A program made the translations under genes and the position numbers. Positions 37,045 to 50,079 of a DNA stretch of 64,000 nt are shown one piece after another. The notes beneath the pieces are model-generated. The model made no database searches and was not told where the DNA came from. It worked only from the letters and a program-made list of their open reading frames with translations. Numbering within the stretch: the first letter of the stretch is position 1; every line of letters begins with the position of its first letter. The stretch comes from Cladorhizidae sp. MBARI D1340-BT2 (Eukaryota > Porifera > Demospongiae > Poecilosclerida > Cladorhizidae). Location of the stretch: the NCBI GenBank assembly GCA_028752905.1, contig JAQNBH010000006.1:29485410-29549409 (forward strand). The letters are read 5' to 3'.

Positions 37045-37832
37045 GCATTATACATGCATTGAATGGAAGTTGTCCACACTCCATGCAAACATATGTCATA
37101 TACAGTAAGGAGGGGCAGCATCTAAAGAAAGGTAGGAGGCCACACCCCATACTTGTAAACTATTAATGAAAGGGCTGGGACTGATGCCTTATGCAAGCAT
37201 GACATGCCACCTTGACTTTTAGAAGGGCAAGAGGTCTTATCTCACGCAACCTTGCCTTATGGAAGAGCAATAGGCCTCACCTTATGCAGCCAAGACTTTA
37301 AACATGTAAAGGAGTGGCAAAACACCCTCTAGTGACCACACCTAATTAATATAATGTAACCATGCCTTATTCATGTAGAGGAACAGTGGGTTAATTTTCA
37401 TCTGAAAGTTCTAATGCTGGTCGTCCATTACTGGGGACTAGGGTACTTGCCTAGAAATAAATAAAAAATTATGGTCGCACTGACTTTTTTGCTGAAGATA
37501 TAGCAGTATTATCCCACTATCATTATGTGACAGCGCCAGATATGACTATCATAGAGCATAACATTTTATTGTTGCATAGTCAACGCTTGGTAAGGTGAAG
37601 GTTTCTTGCATTTGGTACACAAGAAAAGAACTAGTTATATTGACCATAACTTGATAGGTGATAATAAGTGGTAATTTGCACCACCAAGTATGTCTACAAG
37701 CACTTCACAAGACTAGCCAAACACTAAACTTAAAATGGTCCTTAAAATATAGGGGGACTTTACACCTGATTTTGACAGGACTGCAATAACTCCAGATGCA
37801 ACCAACTATGAGGTTGATTTTTGGGTCAAAGA

Positions 37833-37906
37833 TTTCTTTACCCCCCTAGAATCATCAGATATAATAGCTGGAATGTGGTGTCCTTAACCAGTTGAGCTAA
37901 GAGCCC
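37833..37906 (-). other. tRNA-like segment, copy 2
   Basis: Counterpart of 19851-19925 with the A-box intact. One change (CC for AC) lies in the tRNA-like stretch after the A-box. Confidence 0.3.
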
Positions 37907-38464
37907 TTTGTCTGGTCTCTGGTTCATTAATTATCATAGTAACAGGTTGTAGCACATTCAGGCATGCATATGCAAAGGTAAACTGCTGATCCTCCACCCC
38001 TCTTGAGATCTTGAGATACCGGTATTCTATTATTGTATAGTGTTGTTAAATATGTACCCCCCTTCCTCCCCCCTCAACTCAATCATAAATGCAGCCCTGA
38101 ATAGTACTTAAAAGTAGACCCCAGTGATGGACAGTTACTAACAAGCATAGTAGGTCTATACACTGCTGACTTATACCAGTTGGCTGACCTTTACCCCTGG
38201 ATGCTTGTTGCAGCTGCCTGTGGTTAGGGAGGTGATGTAACTGGTGATCTGTAGCAAAGTGCATGATTGTGCAAATGTACACAATGCTAGTGATTGTGAG
38301 TAGTTTACTGTTTGCTCTCCTCTCCATGATTGATTCTACCCAACCTCATATAGCATCCCTGTTTCTCATGCCACATCTGTGGAGCTAGTTGTCTACTGCA
38401 TCTCGGCTCCTACTAACTTCATTTGAGAGCGACCCCCTTGCCCAACTGGTTCTGAGTGGAGGAC

Positions 38465-39280
38465 TTGCTAGTATAGTAAATGACTAATTTTGGGGGAGTC
38501 GGTGCATTTTTTAATAAAAAACAAAATAGTGGGGTACCACTATATAATTTATAGCTCCATAGATTCTGTAAACTTAATGGTATGTACTTGATATATAGCT
38601 CAAAAGATAGCGCTCTCTGTGTGCTTAATTTCGATACTAAAATATTTTTCATGCATATAATTATAGCCAAGTTACTGGAACTAAAGTGGAGGGATCCTCA
38701 AAACCTGAATGCCTGATTTTGCTGCATAAATATCTTCAGATTTCCAAGTGCTAGTGAGTTGAAATTATCACCAGTGACTAGAAGAACCCCTACTCTATGC
38801 AATGAGCATTTGATTAGGCGATAAAACGTAAGTACGTGGTCAAATGCTCGGTGGTAAAATGAATTTTGTTAAAATTCCATAAAATTCATTTTCCACCTGT
38901 GCGCTTGCTTGACCAGTACTTACATTTTAGCGCCTAATCAAAAATAGAGTAAGGCTTTCTCTAGCCACTGGTGCTAATTTCAACTCTCTAGCACTTGGCA
39001 ATCTGGAGATATTTATGTGGCAAAATCAGGCATACAGGTTTTTAGGCTCCCTCCACTTTAGTTCCAGTAATTTGCCTATAGTTATCATATGAAAAATATT
39101 TTAGTATCAAAACGAGCATACGGAGAGACCAATCTTTTGAGCTATATATTAAGTCCATACCATGAAGTTTACAGAATCTATGGCGCTATAAAGTGGTAAC
39201 CACAAGTTTGTTTTTTATAATTTAAAAATGCACCTGTCACCCCTAACAAACTCACAGTTGACTACTTGCTAACTGATCAA
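38465..39280. repeat. Long imperfect palindrome, copy 2
   Basis: Same foldback structure as 20495-21290 with the centre near 38875. Substitutions and small indels differ between the copies, as expected for independent decay after duplication. Confidence 0.8.
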
Positions 39281-41047
39281 TGATGTTTATATTTTGTAAG
39301 AATGATTCTATCACAGGTTAAGTGTTGTGAAACATAGTCAAATCATTGGGTAATATATTTTGTAAGGATGTACATGTAACCCTGTCTATGTGTCGTTTAA
39401 CAACATCTGTGATGTGTTATGATGGAGAAAGAAGCTCTCAATTTTGAATGTAATACCATATTTCATTAACTGATTCACCTTTTTAAGCTGATATCTTCAA
39501 ATTGGGACATTCATCATAAAACGTGCTAAAAACCAGATTTTTATCTGGACATGTGCAGAAGGTTACAGCAATATTACATTAAACTTTATTTCTTGTTCTA
39601 GTCTGTGGGAGTGGGTGGAGGAAGCGATAAAAATATAGAAATGATGATTGAATATTGCCATCATAAACTGTCCCTTCCTTACCTTTGCTGCTGTCTCTGC
39701 AAGCCAATGAAAGCTGTATATTCACCTATGATAGCCTGAAATCCCTCAGAATATCTTCTCTCTTTAGAAGAAAATGCACTCCTTGTTGGATTTCTGTATC
39801 AGTATCTAGGATGGTTATGCATTGAAGGTGCTAGCAAATATCACGAGGCAAAGAGTTACCCTCTACAAGTTTCTCCTGGAAAAGTTGGGCATTAGTAATA
39901 GCTAGCTGTTCTGACAGCAGTAAGGGTAGCATTACCTTTACGAGAGTTTACAGGATCCCATCCAAGGACAAAAATGTCAACTAACAAGTGTAGCATACTA
40001 ATCTCAATGGAAGCAAGTCAGCATTTTCTTCTCCGTAACTAGTGATCCCTTATCAACATACTTATGTAAGCCAGAAATTGATTAAATCATATTACTCACA
40101 GAGATCAGAATGCTCACTTAGCTGCCATCAAGCTCAAATGCACTCTCCCTGCGACATCCATCATTGTCCGAGGGACGGGATCCAGGATGAACTATTGAAA
40201 GTTAATGCTATCGTTTCTGGTGTTAAAACCTTCACAAGTTTTACATCCCAGATGCCACTGCAAAGATCTTGCTCTATCGTGGCCCAAATCAGCAGAAGAC
40301 TGTAAACAATGTATCAAATGACACTAACTCATTTCTCAAAGTCTAAACTATTGAGAGAGTTTACTGGTTGGCACAAGTAGCCTAGTGTAGGAAAAACAGC
40401 TTGCTAAAACAGCAGAATGCCCATAAAGATTCCTTCGAGGACAGTGGTTGCGATCAGCGATTGCTAACAGCATTTTTCTTGTCAAACCAGACTTGCTAAT
40501 AATAACCTCCCTTTCAATTGCAACCACCCTTCAAACAGAAATTGCAGGTAGATGGACTGAATTAAATATTATCTGCAGTTGCTATTAGAAAATATTTAGA
40601 AATTTTATCCCTAGCCACCTTTCCTTTAGGTAGGTTTGGGTCTTTCCATTCAAATCCTTTATACTTGCTTGCAAAACTGATTAAGTTATGATTTTAAAAG
40701 CCTTAAGACCATTTTAGATCAGTTCTTGTAAGTTGCTAGCGTATTAAAAGGCACCTGTACATACTCCACCCCCTAATGCTGCAGGGATAACTAATGTTGT
40801 TCTAATGCTGCTGGTACAAAGCAGCCACCATACTAGAGCTTGGAATAACAATCCCATTGAAGAGACACCTGCCACACACGTGCATGTACTTGACTGTCAA
40901 ATGCTGAACGTTATTTTTTAAGTAGCATTTATGGGGCCTAACTTCTACCACTTTTGTCTATAAAAATATTTTAGTTACCTAAACTGTGGTTGTTAAGCCT
41001 CTCATGTTTAGTTACCTAATGTTGTTAAGTTAAGTTATGTTATCTTG

Positions 41048-41403
41048 CTATGAAGCACTGTTCTCAAAGTCCTTGAAACATGCACCAATTATGACCATGT
41101 CATGATTAGTGTAACATATTTCCCAGAACATTGAGGCAAGAATTGTAATAGCATAACCAGGCATATTTATAGCTGCAACTCTCTGTAACTGTCCACAGTT
41201 TCCTAACGAGTATCTTGCTGCTCCATTGCATGACATTTACAACCTTTCTGAAGTGATCTAGTAGCAGAGGCAGCTCCTCCTGCACGTCCTCTAAATTGCC
41301 CAAAAATTTTCCAATGTCCCAATGATGGTAAAACTGGATCGTAAAGGATATCAACATTGAGCCTGTCACAAGAATTGCATATTTCATGATAACTGATCTT
41401 CAA
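41048..41403 (-). pseudogene. Unrecognised conserved exon-like block, copy 2
   Basis: Counterpart of 23083-23416. Here the frame stays open past SCSYK through AWLCYYNSCLNVLGNM (93 codons), where copy 1 has a stop, so this copy keeps the longer reading. Family unknown. Confidence 0.35.
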
Positions 41404-41534
41404 ATGGTTTTATAGATGAATATACTTTGCTGAATAAAACCAATTGCAAAGAATGCAGGATAGACCATCTATAGGTCGTTACATCATCTCAGGAGCCGCG
41501 GTATATACTTAATTTAATATGGCTTGGGAGTCTT

Positions 41535-42000
41535 ATGAATTTCATTCATTTTCCACCCGCACGCTTGACTACGTACTTACATTTTAGCGCCTAATCAAAA
41601 CTGTCATTGTATAGAGTAGGGCTTGCTATAGTCACTGGTGCTAATTTCAACTCTCTAGCACTTGGCAATCTGGAGATATTTAGGCACCAAAATCAGGCAT
41701 TCAGGTTTTTGAGGTTCTTCCCACTTGTAGCTCCTGTAACATGGCTATAGTTATATCTATGAAAAATATTTTAGTATCAACATAGAGCACACAGAGAGAC
41801 CTATCTTTTGAGCCGTATATAAAGTCCACAACATGAAGTTTGCAGAATATATGGAGCTATAAATTGGTAACCATAAGTTGTTGTTTTTTTTATTTAAAAA
41901 AAATGCTCCTGTCATCCCTGACAAACTCCCAGTTGACTCATTGCGAACTGGTGATGTTTATATTTTGTAAGAGTTATTCTATCACAGGTTAAGTATTGAT
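41535..42000. repeat. Single arm of the palindromic element, copy 2
   Basis: Counterpart of 23555-24020, same orientation and extent. Confidence 0.7.
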
Positions 42001-43690
42001 TTGAGTGAGGATGTAATCCTGTGTAACTGCCTTAGAACTGTCCATTCATTTGGAAATGCAAATTCAGCTGCGATTGTGTCAATTTTATACCTGGAACAGA
42101 CTAGCTAGCCAGATGTGAGACAAAACTTTCTTCTTTCTGATGAAGACTGAAGTATTTCTGTTCAACTGTTAGGACTAAAAAACAAACAGATTTATTTAAA
42201 GAGAATCCTTGAATTTGCTTAGAGTAAGTTGCTCTGTAACTAATTGATACCGACAGACAAATACTAACCTTTTGTGGCACTTTTATTTTCTTTCTTTTTT
42301 CCAGTTCCTGTGTGAGTAATTATTTCTGTGCAGTTCAGAATCTCATTATAATAATATACTAGAACTTTATTTAAATCAGCTTTTTTGTTCAGCTGAGAGT
42401 AATCGTACAAGTTTAATAAATTTAGTAGAGTACTAGTATTATGCATAATATGATGTAATGTTACATGTTTTACCTTCTTGTATGCAACCTGATATATTCA
42501 TCTCCCCCCTCTTGATGTTTGGACTATCCTCACATTGTGAGTATTTGAATCTACAATAATCATCCCCAACATCTTGCAATGTGCATAATACAACTACTTA
42601 TTGTTGGTGGTAATAATACCCACAACTGTCTATATCCCAACTATCTTAACATGGTGTCATAATGTGCTACACACAAAACTAGATGCTATGGGTACATTTT
42701 CCTCTGTAAGTTAAAACTAGACCAACAACAGCTGTCTTTGCATGGAACTTGAGTGCTATGTTGAATGAGCTCTATACTGGGAAATAGCAACAGCGAACCT
42801 AATTTCTGCTGCATTATATGTTTTGTTTGTTCTTGCTCTAGTACAGGCAGCATCCAGCAGTGAAGCTAGATATATTTAAAGGGAACTCTTAAGGGTGTGG
42901 ATCTTGCTGTTCTTTTACTATTATAGTCTACTAGATAATGACAGGCTTAGATAATTTATCCACTAAAGCTTTGGATGTGGTACCTAGCCCTTATCATGGG
43001 CGTACGCAGGTGGGTTACTGGGAGTTCTGCAGATCCCCCCTTTCATTTTAATGATATTCATTGGAATGTGTTTGTGTGTGTTTTGCCCTCTCAGATTTCA
43101 TTTCAGGGACTGGCACACTTCATTAATATAATTTTTATTATACATAGGTACATTGATAGTGTTAAATAATGTGGAAACAATATTACAATAACTTAGGGCT
43201 AGGCCTAGCCCTAGCTCTAGCCCTTGACCATGGGGGAGGGGAAAATGAGAACCCAACGAATGTACTTTCTAAAGAAAACCCACAAACCCCTCATGCAAAT
43301 AAGACCAATCTGCTCAGGGTGCTCGGGTCCCACCGAGGGGCTGTCTGGTTGGTTGGACTTTGTCCTTCGACCGGTTAATGAGCTAATCATTGCACAGTTA
43401 CACATCATGCACATGTAGTGAGCATTAATAGTAGTTGTGGAACTAATGAGCTACAACTCTGCCATGAAGAGGCAACGACAAAATATGGACATCAGGTCAT
43501 TTTCAAAATAACAGCCATTGAGGATGAAGATAAGAGAAATTATTGCTAGCTATTTAGTTTGAAGCCTGTACACTTGTTAAACCAATCTCATTTATTCAGA
43601 TTCTAGTGAACCTCAGTCTGATCTGGATCATTCTGAAATCAGTACCACTCTGGAAAGCTGACATGAAGATGAAGTTCCTGTAGTTAATGA

Positions 43691-45930
43691 ATGCTCAAGT
43701 GGAAGTGCCGAAGTACCAGAATTGTATGTTTATTATCTGCAAATAGGTCTATTGATGATGCTGCTTGTTTAATAAATGATCTTTCTAGTGGTGCTAGATA
43801 CCCTTTCTTATGCCACGATGTACAATTGCCTAGTGTCCTTACTGGCACCTTATTAAATAGCTATCACCAAAAGTTTAACATATTGTGGCTCAGTAAATAT
43901 CCTTGGCTAGTCTACAGTTCTAAGGTAGATGGTATATTTTGTCCGCCTTGTGCCCTGTTTCTTCCATCTAGCCAACGTAAAGATAAAGGTTACCTGGTAA
44001 TTAAGCCTTTTTCTAACTGGATCAAGATGAGTTGCACTTTGAGTAATCATGCGAAGCTTCAATACCATCGTGATTGTTTGCAGCAAGCATATGCACAATT
44101 CAAAATTCAGCATCACGAGTAGATGTAATGACAAGCACTGCTGTTCAAAAGGAAATTAGTGAAAAAAGGCAATACTGAGGCAAAATGTTTGAGCAATTCT
44201 TTTTTTAGGCAAACAGGGTATTGCATTTCGTGGAAAGTTAGAGGATGTTGCATCCTGGAAACTTTTTAGCACTGCTAAAATCTTTTGCGGGCACAGACAG
44301 TATTTTGTATGAGCATCTTTATTGTACCAAGAAAAGAATGCAACACACTTAACACCAAGAAAATTTTTTTTTTGATAAAAATGGAAATGAAACACAAATG
44401 TGCACTATAAACATTTATAGGATCCTATAAATGATTCCATGTATAATACAAAACATACTAACCCAACACTGGCAGAGATGCAGAGGCAGTATGAAACCTT
44501 GACAGTAATTAGCTAACTGACTCAAAATGTAATTATTAATATTATAGGCTATGATATGATTCTTGCCAAAACAATATCTGAGATAAAAGAAGCAAAATAT
44601 TTTTCTGATGAGGTTTCATGTCACAATGTAGAGCATTTGCACATATGCCTTCACTTTGTTGATGGCCATGGTGACATTCGAGAAGAGTTTGTTTCATTTG
44701 TAAAACTTGAGAGAGTCCGAACAGCTGATGTAGCAAATGCCATTATACAGACCTTGGAGGGGCTTGGCTTATCACTGAGTGATTTGCGAGGGCAAGTGTA
44801 CGATGGGGCCTCAATGATGAGTGGGGAGATAGCTGGTGTGCAGGCATTACTTCGAGAGTAGCATCCCAAGGCATTGTAAACCCATTGTGCAAGTCATTCC
44901 ATAAGCTGGCTATCATAAGTTCCTGTTCTGTTCCACCTATAAGGAACTGTGTAGATCAGATAAAAGGTTTCACATTATGGATTATGGATTCAGCTAAAAG
45001 AGAGTGCCTACTTAAAGCAATCATTCAGAAGAGGTCTCATATTGGCACAAAGCAGTCTTCAATAATCAACGTTTGCATTACTCGATGGGTAGAGAACATC
45101 AATGGCTGGGAGCGTTTCTGTCTATATCATCCTTTTCTAATTGAAATGTGTGAGATAGTACTGTATGGAAATAGTGAATTTCTGAACTTTAAAGATGGTT
45201 GGACTACTGATGATAAGAAAAATGCTCTTGCATACATGAAAACATTGGAGTCCTTTGCTTGTATTCCCTAGTTACTCTCTTTAGGTCTATTAAAGAAGCT
45301 GTTGTTAAAATACAAGGAAAGTGCCAAGACCTTACCTCTGGAGTGACAATAGTACAAGACTGTTGCAATGAATTTAAAAGAGAGAGAGCAGATGTTGATA
45401 ATTTTTTACTGCGTATCTTTCGGCATTGTTCTAGATGGGCAGTTCAGTCCAATATAATTATTTCGATGCCACGCATCGTCTGAATCCACTAATTCAGTTG
45501 AGGATTATTTTAAATGGGCTGTAGTCATCCCTTTTCTTGACCACATTATACATCAAGATTTACTAAGCATACCAACCAGGTAGCTTCATTGCAATATCTC
45601 TTGTCCATCCATGTCACTACTTCATCCTTTGTTAATATTGAACCTGCTGTTACTTTCTATTCTGAAGATCTAGCAAATGTGAGTATACATGATGAAGAGT
45701 TACATCGCTGGAAGTCAAGGTGGCTACAAATTTAACCAGATGAGCGTCCTCAAACTCTGAGTGAATCGCTTAAACTCTGCTGCCCCAAAACCCTTCCAAA
45801 TGACCCATTTGAACCTTTTTGCTACACTCGTACTCAGTTCTCGTACTTGTGAATGATCTGCTTCCACACTTCGATGTTTAAACAAGTGAGGAAAGACTCA
45901 GTGCCTTAGCTGGAATGGATCGATACTGTT
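43691..45930 (+). pseudogene. hAT transposase, copy 2
   Basis: TTF finger (GIFCPPCALF, FSNWIKM, HAKLQYHRDC), DUF4371 region (DEVSCHNVEHL, GQVYDGASMMSG) and the helical region all follow copy 1. Differences: a 12-bp deletion just before the first catalytic Asp removes four residues, a TAG follows LLRE at ~44859, the stop after KAL is TAA rather than TAG, and a single-base shift splits the helical region at ~45265. It is interrupted by an insertion at 44361-44520. Confidence 0.8.
44361..44520. mobile_element. ~160-bp insertion in hAT copy 2
   Basis: Copy 1 reads continuously CACCAAGGAATCAAAATG; copy 2 has CACCAAGA, then ~160 bp starting with a T-run, then CTCAAAATG. Copy 1 keeps coding sense across this point, so copy 2 carries the derived insertion. 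Near its start is a TTTTTTTTTT run; no clear target duplication. A small SINE-like or filler insertion is possible. Confidence 0.55.
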
Positions 45931-46383
45931 GCAAACTTTACGTAGAACAACATCCACGAAGAATTCAATGTTAGCTTATTATTTCAGTAATTGTGTCTGT
46001 ATATTTTTGAAGGTTGCTTAATAAAAATCATCTCTGTAATATTTTTGGAGTTTCCACGATTTGTGCTGGATGAGGCTTTGTGCTGGATGGGGCATATATA
46101 TTTCCCTCTTGTACTATATATCCTCACTATGGCTTTCAGCCACATGATCCACATCCGACATATATACATAACCCGCCTTTTCTAAAGTCTGGGTACGCCC
46201 CTGCTTATAAGCTTCTTAAACTAGCCTTATTCCTACTAAGACTGCTTCTCAGGCTCTTCTACTTGGCACACTTGTAGATCTTGGATAGATAACCAATTAT
46301 ATCAACACAACTCTGGGCTATTTTCTGGGAAAGTGAATTGGATGATTTTACAAAAAAACATTTATGGATCAGCTATCTTTTAA

Positions 46384-47278
46384 CCCTCTCACCGCTGTAA
46401 GCGCCATATGGCGTAATGGACTCTAAAAATCGCTAATAAATCGATCGCTTGGCCTATAGTTATAATTTGCATACCACCGGAAAGAGAAACTATTACTCTA
46501 TATGACGTCCAAAAATCACATCCGGAAACACCCGATTAGTTAGCGAAAAATACGTACAACTACCGACGGTTCGCGGTTTTGACGACCTAAAAATGAGTGG
46601 ATTTATAACGCTTAATGAAGAAATTTCCCTGGTTTCTAGCGAGGATTTTGCTCTCACTGAGGATGACTCAGAGGAAGAAGAAGGTGAAGAAATATGTGGC
46701 TACCTTGGAAATGCAAGTTCTGATCGTGCAGCAGTGCATTCTTTAGCCGCTGTAGTTGACCCTAATTTAGACCCTCAGGATTCTTCCTTTTGCTATGACC
46801 AGCTCTCTAGTTATAATGAAATTGATCAGGAAGCCTTCTCAGGTTAGCTAAAGTATCTACATATTTGTATTTGCATGTTCTTTCTCAAATAGTTGAATTT
46901 CAATAACATAATAAACCATTGTATTACTGGGCTATAGAACCATATGATCAAATTTTGTCAAAAACTCACCGCTATATACTGCTATATGCCTAAATTATTA
47001 TGACTAATGTTTACTAAATGCCAACTAAATGAGTAAATATATTATATATATTTTTGTTGATTAAATGTTAGATATTGATAGAGAAATTTAGCATAATGAT
47101 ATTCAAATTTTTTGGTTGATAAAGCGGTTAACTAATGAGATCACATTGTTTATAAACAATGGTGCTATCACATGACAAAATTACAACTGATATGAATGGA
47201 TTGCTGATTTTATAATGATTTTTTTTGGTAGCTTGTATACTTTAGGAAAAATGTCCAGGAAAGTCAGCGGTGAAAGGG
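46384..47278 (+). mobile_element. piggyBac-type non-autonomous element (895 bp) with TTAA target site
   Basis: TTAA lies at both edges (46380-46383 and 47279-47282). The ends are inverted repeats: CCCTCTCACCGCTG on the left against CCCTTTCACCGCTG read inward from the right. A GCGCCATATGGCG palindrome follows the left end. Copy 1 of the duplication has an empty site (CTTGTAAACAG at 28248-28258, TTAA mutated to GTAA). Inside is one possible first exon of a piggyBac transposase and no catalytic domain, so it depends on a transposase elsewhere. Confidence 0.9.
46593..46845 (+). pseudogene. Acidic N-terminal piggyBac-like exon fragment in the 895-bp element
   Basis: The frame opens MSGFITLNEEISLVSSEDF and is rich in Asp/Glu (EDDSEEEEGEE), typical of the disordered N-terminus of piggyBac transposases. 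It ends at a possible donor (GGTTAGC) near 46843. No DDE domain follows. It is distinct from the piggyBac at 28552-30336, whose N-terminus differs. Confidence 0.5.
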
Positions 47279-47570
47279 TTAAACAACCTCCTACTAGGTT
47301 GCTTCTATCACATTCCAAGATGCTTCCTGGCATGTTTCATGTGGTATTATTGTCCTCCTGAAAAAATCAATTTCACACTTGGGAAACTATAGTGTCCCCA
47401 GAAGATGCAATGCTTTACAAGTGGGTACTGAGCAGCTGCTTGCTTTACAGCTGTACTCTAAGTTCTTTAGATAGAAGAGCTATTGATTTAGTTAAGTGCT
47501 TTGTAAAGTTTGGCGTTATCAGATTACAACAGATAGCATATTTAATTAAATATTGTGGGGTGTAACTATG

Positions 47571-48415
47571 GCTAAATATTGTGATACAGATAAAGTGCTG
47601 TGTATGTTGGATGATGAGAGTGATGATGATTTTGATGGCTTCATAGTGAAGAATTATAATGAGGATTATGAGGATGTTGGAGTTTGTGAGGTAGCTGATA
47701 GTGTTAGTGATGGCGTAGTTGCTGGTGAGTGTAGCTAAAGTGGTAGCAGTTCTGGTGCCAGTACTTCTTGTTCCAGTTCTTCCATCTCCTTTAGCCAGGC
47801 ATCTGGGTGCACTGTTGACATGGAAGGAAAAGAGCCTTTGGAGTTTGCTCAGCTTTTTCTGGACGACAATATCCTGAGGAGAGTTGTGAACGAAACAAAT
47901 TTGTATGCTGAGCAATTCATGGCTGGAAATAAAGACTTACCTCTTCGATAAATAGTCAGAGAGTGGAAAAGGTGCTCAGTCAGTGAAATCGTGAAGTTTC
48001 TTGCCCTTTATTGCCATGAGCATGGATAATAAGCATCGGATTGAGGACTATTGGTGCAAGAAATGGCCCTTCACCACGTCATGCTTCTCCTCTATCATGG
48101 CGGGAGACCGATTTTGTCTCGCGCTTCTTTCACCTAAATGATGGAGAGAAGATGTACCTAGGGGTCGGCCATGATATGATACCCTGTTCAAAATACGGCC
48201 ACTTATTGAGTATTTACTAGACAAATTCAAAACCTTTTAACAGCTGGGGAGAGAAATATCTGTCAATGAATCAATGATAGGCTTCAAGGGATGGCTGTGG
48301 TTTATCCAGTACATGCAAATGAAGCCTATCAAGTGGGGCATGAAAGCCTACGTCCTGGCAGACGGCTCCAGTGGATATATGTACAGTTGGAAGCTCTATA
48401 CTGGTGAGGAAACTG
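47571..48415 (+). pseudogene. piggyBac transposase, copy 2 (5' part only)
   Basis: Counterpart of 28552-29390: MAKYCDTDKVLCMLDD, LEFAQLFLDD, VVNETNLYAEQFMAG (better preserved here than in copy 1), RIEDYW, and GFKGWLWFIQYM. The first catalytic Asp motif reads ISVNESMIGFKG, so the Asp has become Asn. It stops at the duplication edge inside the intron, so the second half is missing. Confidence 0.8.
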
Positions 48416-48420
48416 TATAA

Positions 48421-49374
48421 TAGTACAGAGGTGTGTTTTTTTACAAATTTTCAGCCTTCATCAAGACTTGACATTTATGTTGCTGTCAGGCTGTCAGTCA
48501 GTATCTAATAAAACTCACCCTCCCCCTTTTCATTTTCATTCAGCAGGAAAGTGAGCCACAGAATGAACCGTATCTCATAGAAAATTGGATGGATTGAAAA
48601 AGTAATCATTCATTTTGAAGAGCAAAGAGAGAGCATTCAAATGATATAACAATTATATACTATGGACAAAAATTGAGTGTGCAAAACTGTGAATAATGTC
48701 GGGAATACACATTTCTTTGGATCATGAGAAAATAATGTTCAAAATACAAGACTCCAGGGGGCAGGGGTAGATCCAGGGTGGTTGTAAACCCCTCATTTTG
48801 CTCTTGCTCTTCACCATCATTCTTGCACTCTTTCATCAGCAACACACATACTCACCAGAAATAGAGTGCCTGAGCAGGGTTGACACAGGAGCAGGCAGGC
48901 CTGTGATAGCCAGCGCTAGTGAAGGACAAGCTAGAGAAACCATCTGAAGGTAAAGGGTGGAGCATAAACAGTAAAGCCGTTAATACTATAGTTCCAAACT
49001 TCCAGCATCATTTGAGTCTTCAGCTTATAGATATCTCTTCTTCTCCCTCGATTCTAACCCAGAAGATCCTTCGTAACTCTTCACAACTCCATACTTTCAT
49101 CTTTCCAGAGCTTTTGTTTGCATTCTTCTTGACATGGAATTAATAATCCTAACAAGTAAATAGCAGTACCAATGTGGGTGTGTGTTAGTTGGTGTCAAAC
49201 CAGTGGCCACAAAACCCGAACATAAGGTCCGGTAAAACTGAAAAAGTCCTCAAATAGAGTTTTGAAAGCCCACTTCCAAGGAGGTGAGAAAAACGAACAT
49301 GAAAATGAAATGAACGGACTCGCCTAAAAAAAGCCAATCTTATGGTCTCTTTATTTAATTCAAAATTAGTTCAT
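48421..49374. other. No supported gene
   Basis: Unrelated to the sequence that follows copy 1. A 74-codon frame (48919-49143) is unrecognised. Confidence 0.4.
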
Positions 49375-49489
49375 TTTAGTTGACGTGTCATGTCAATTTT
49401 AGTTGAATTGTTTAGTTAAACTGTCATTTCAAATTTATTTGAATTAATTAGTTAACTTGTCACATCAAATTTAATTGAACCCCACTGGT
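49375..49489. repeat. ~37-bp tandem repeat, 3 copies
   Basis: TTAGTTRAMNTGTCANNTCA...ATTTNANTTGAAT recurs three times with moderate divergence. Confidence 0.65.
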
Positions 49490-50079
49490 CGTATACCTAA
49501 CCATACACATGAGGCAATCCTAGGTCTATGATTGGTTGCCATGGATATGGGGCAGCGACATGATTGGTGACATAGACAGCTAATAAGTGTTATGTTAGTA
49601 AACATTGCAGAGAGTGGAAGTTGCTGCATGCAACCAAAGAAGGCTGGTAGAAGAATAATTTTGATGCAAAATTCATAATTTGCAAGAGATTATTAATGTT
49701 ACTTTCTGTGATGGTACTCACGAAAAAAAGTTAGATCTTTTCTTATGTCTGGGCATTTGTGAGACGAGTTCCAAATGGAAGTTTTAGACTTTCCCAGAAG
49801 ATGTCTGAAACTTGAGAAGTCTTGAGTTGCCCTAACTATGAAGTATTTTGCATGCACTAGAATAAATTTAAAGTAGTATAGTTTAATATTTGCTATACAT
49901 TCTCATCACCTCACTTGCCATATGGTATATAGTGAGAATATGCTCTTGGGAATAAAATTCCCCCCATAAAATATCCTGTATTGCTGTGCACATATTCAAC
50001 ATATCTGACCATGCGCCCTAAGAGTTTCTCCATTGTGGTTATGATGTTTGGAAGCTAGCTACATAACTAACATAAGAGC
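49490..50079. other. No supported gene
   Basis: AT-rich, no repeat or coding signal recognised. Confidence 0.4.

Larger units (their letters stand above)
42995..46203 (+). mobile_element. hAT-superfamily DNA transposon, copy 2
   Basis: Ends CATGGGCGTACGCAG and GGGTACGCCCCTG. CTTAT lies outside on both sides (42990-42994 and 46204-46208), as in copy 1. It is 3209 bp; the extra length is mostly an insertion at 44361-44520. Both copies share frameshifts, so the transposase was probably inactive before the large duplication. Confidence 0.8.
37045..48420 (+). repeat. Large direct duplication, copy 2 (~11.4 kb)
   Basis: Same content and order as 19050-29405. It is longer mainly because of an 895-bp piggyBac-type insertion (46384-47278) and a ~160-bp insertion (44361-44520). 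It ends abruptly at GAGGAAACTGTATA, after which the sequence is unrelated to copy 1. The 3' half of the piggyBac gene is therefore absent here. Confidence 0.9.
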
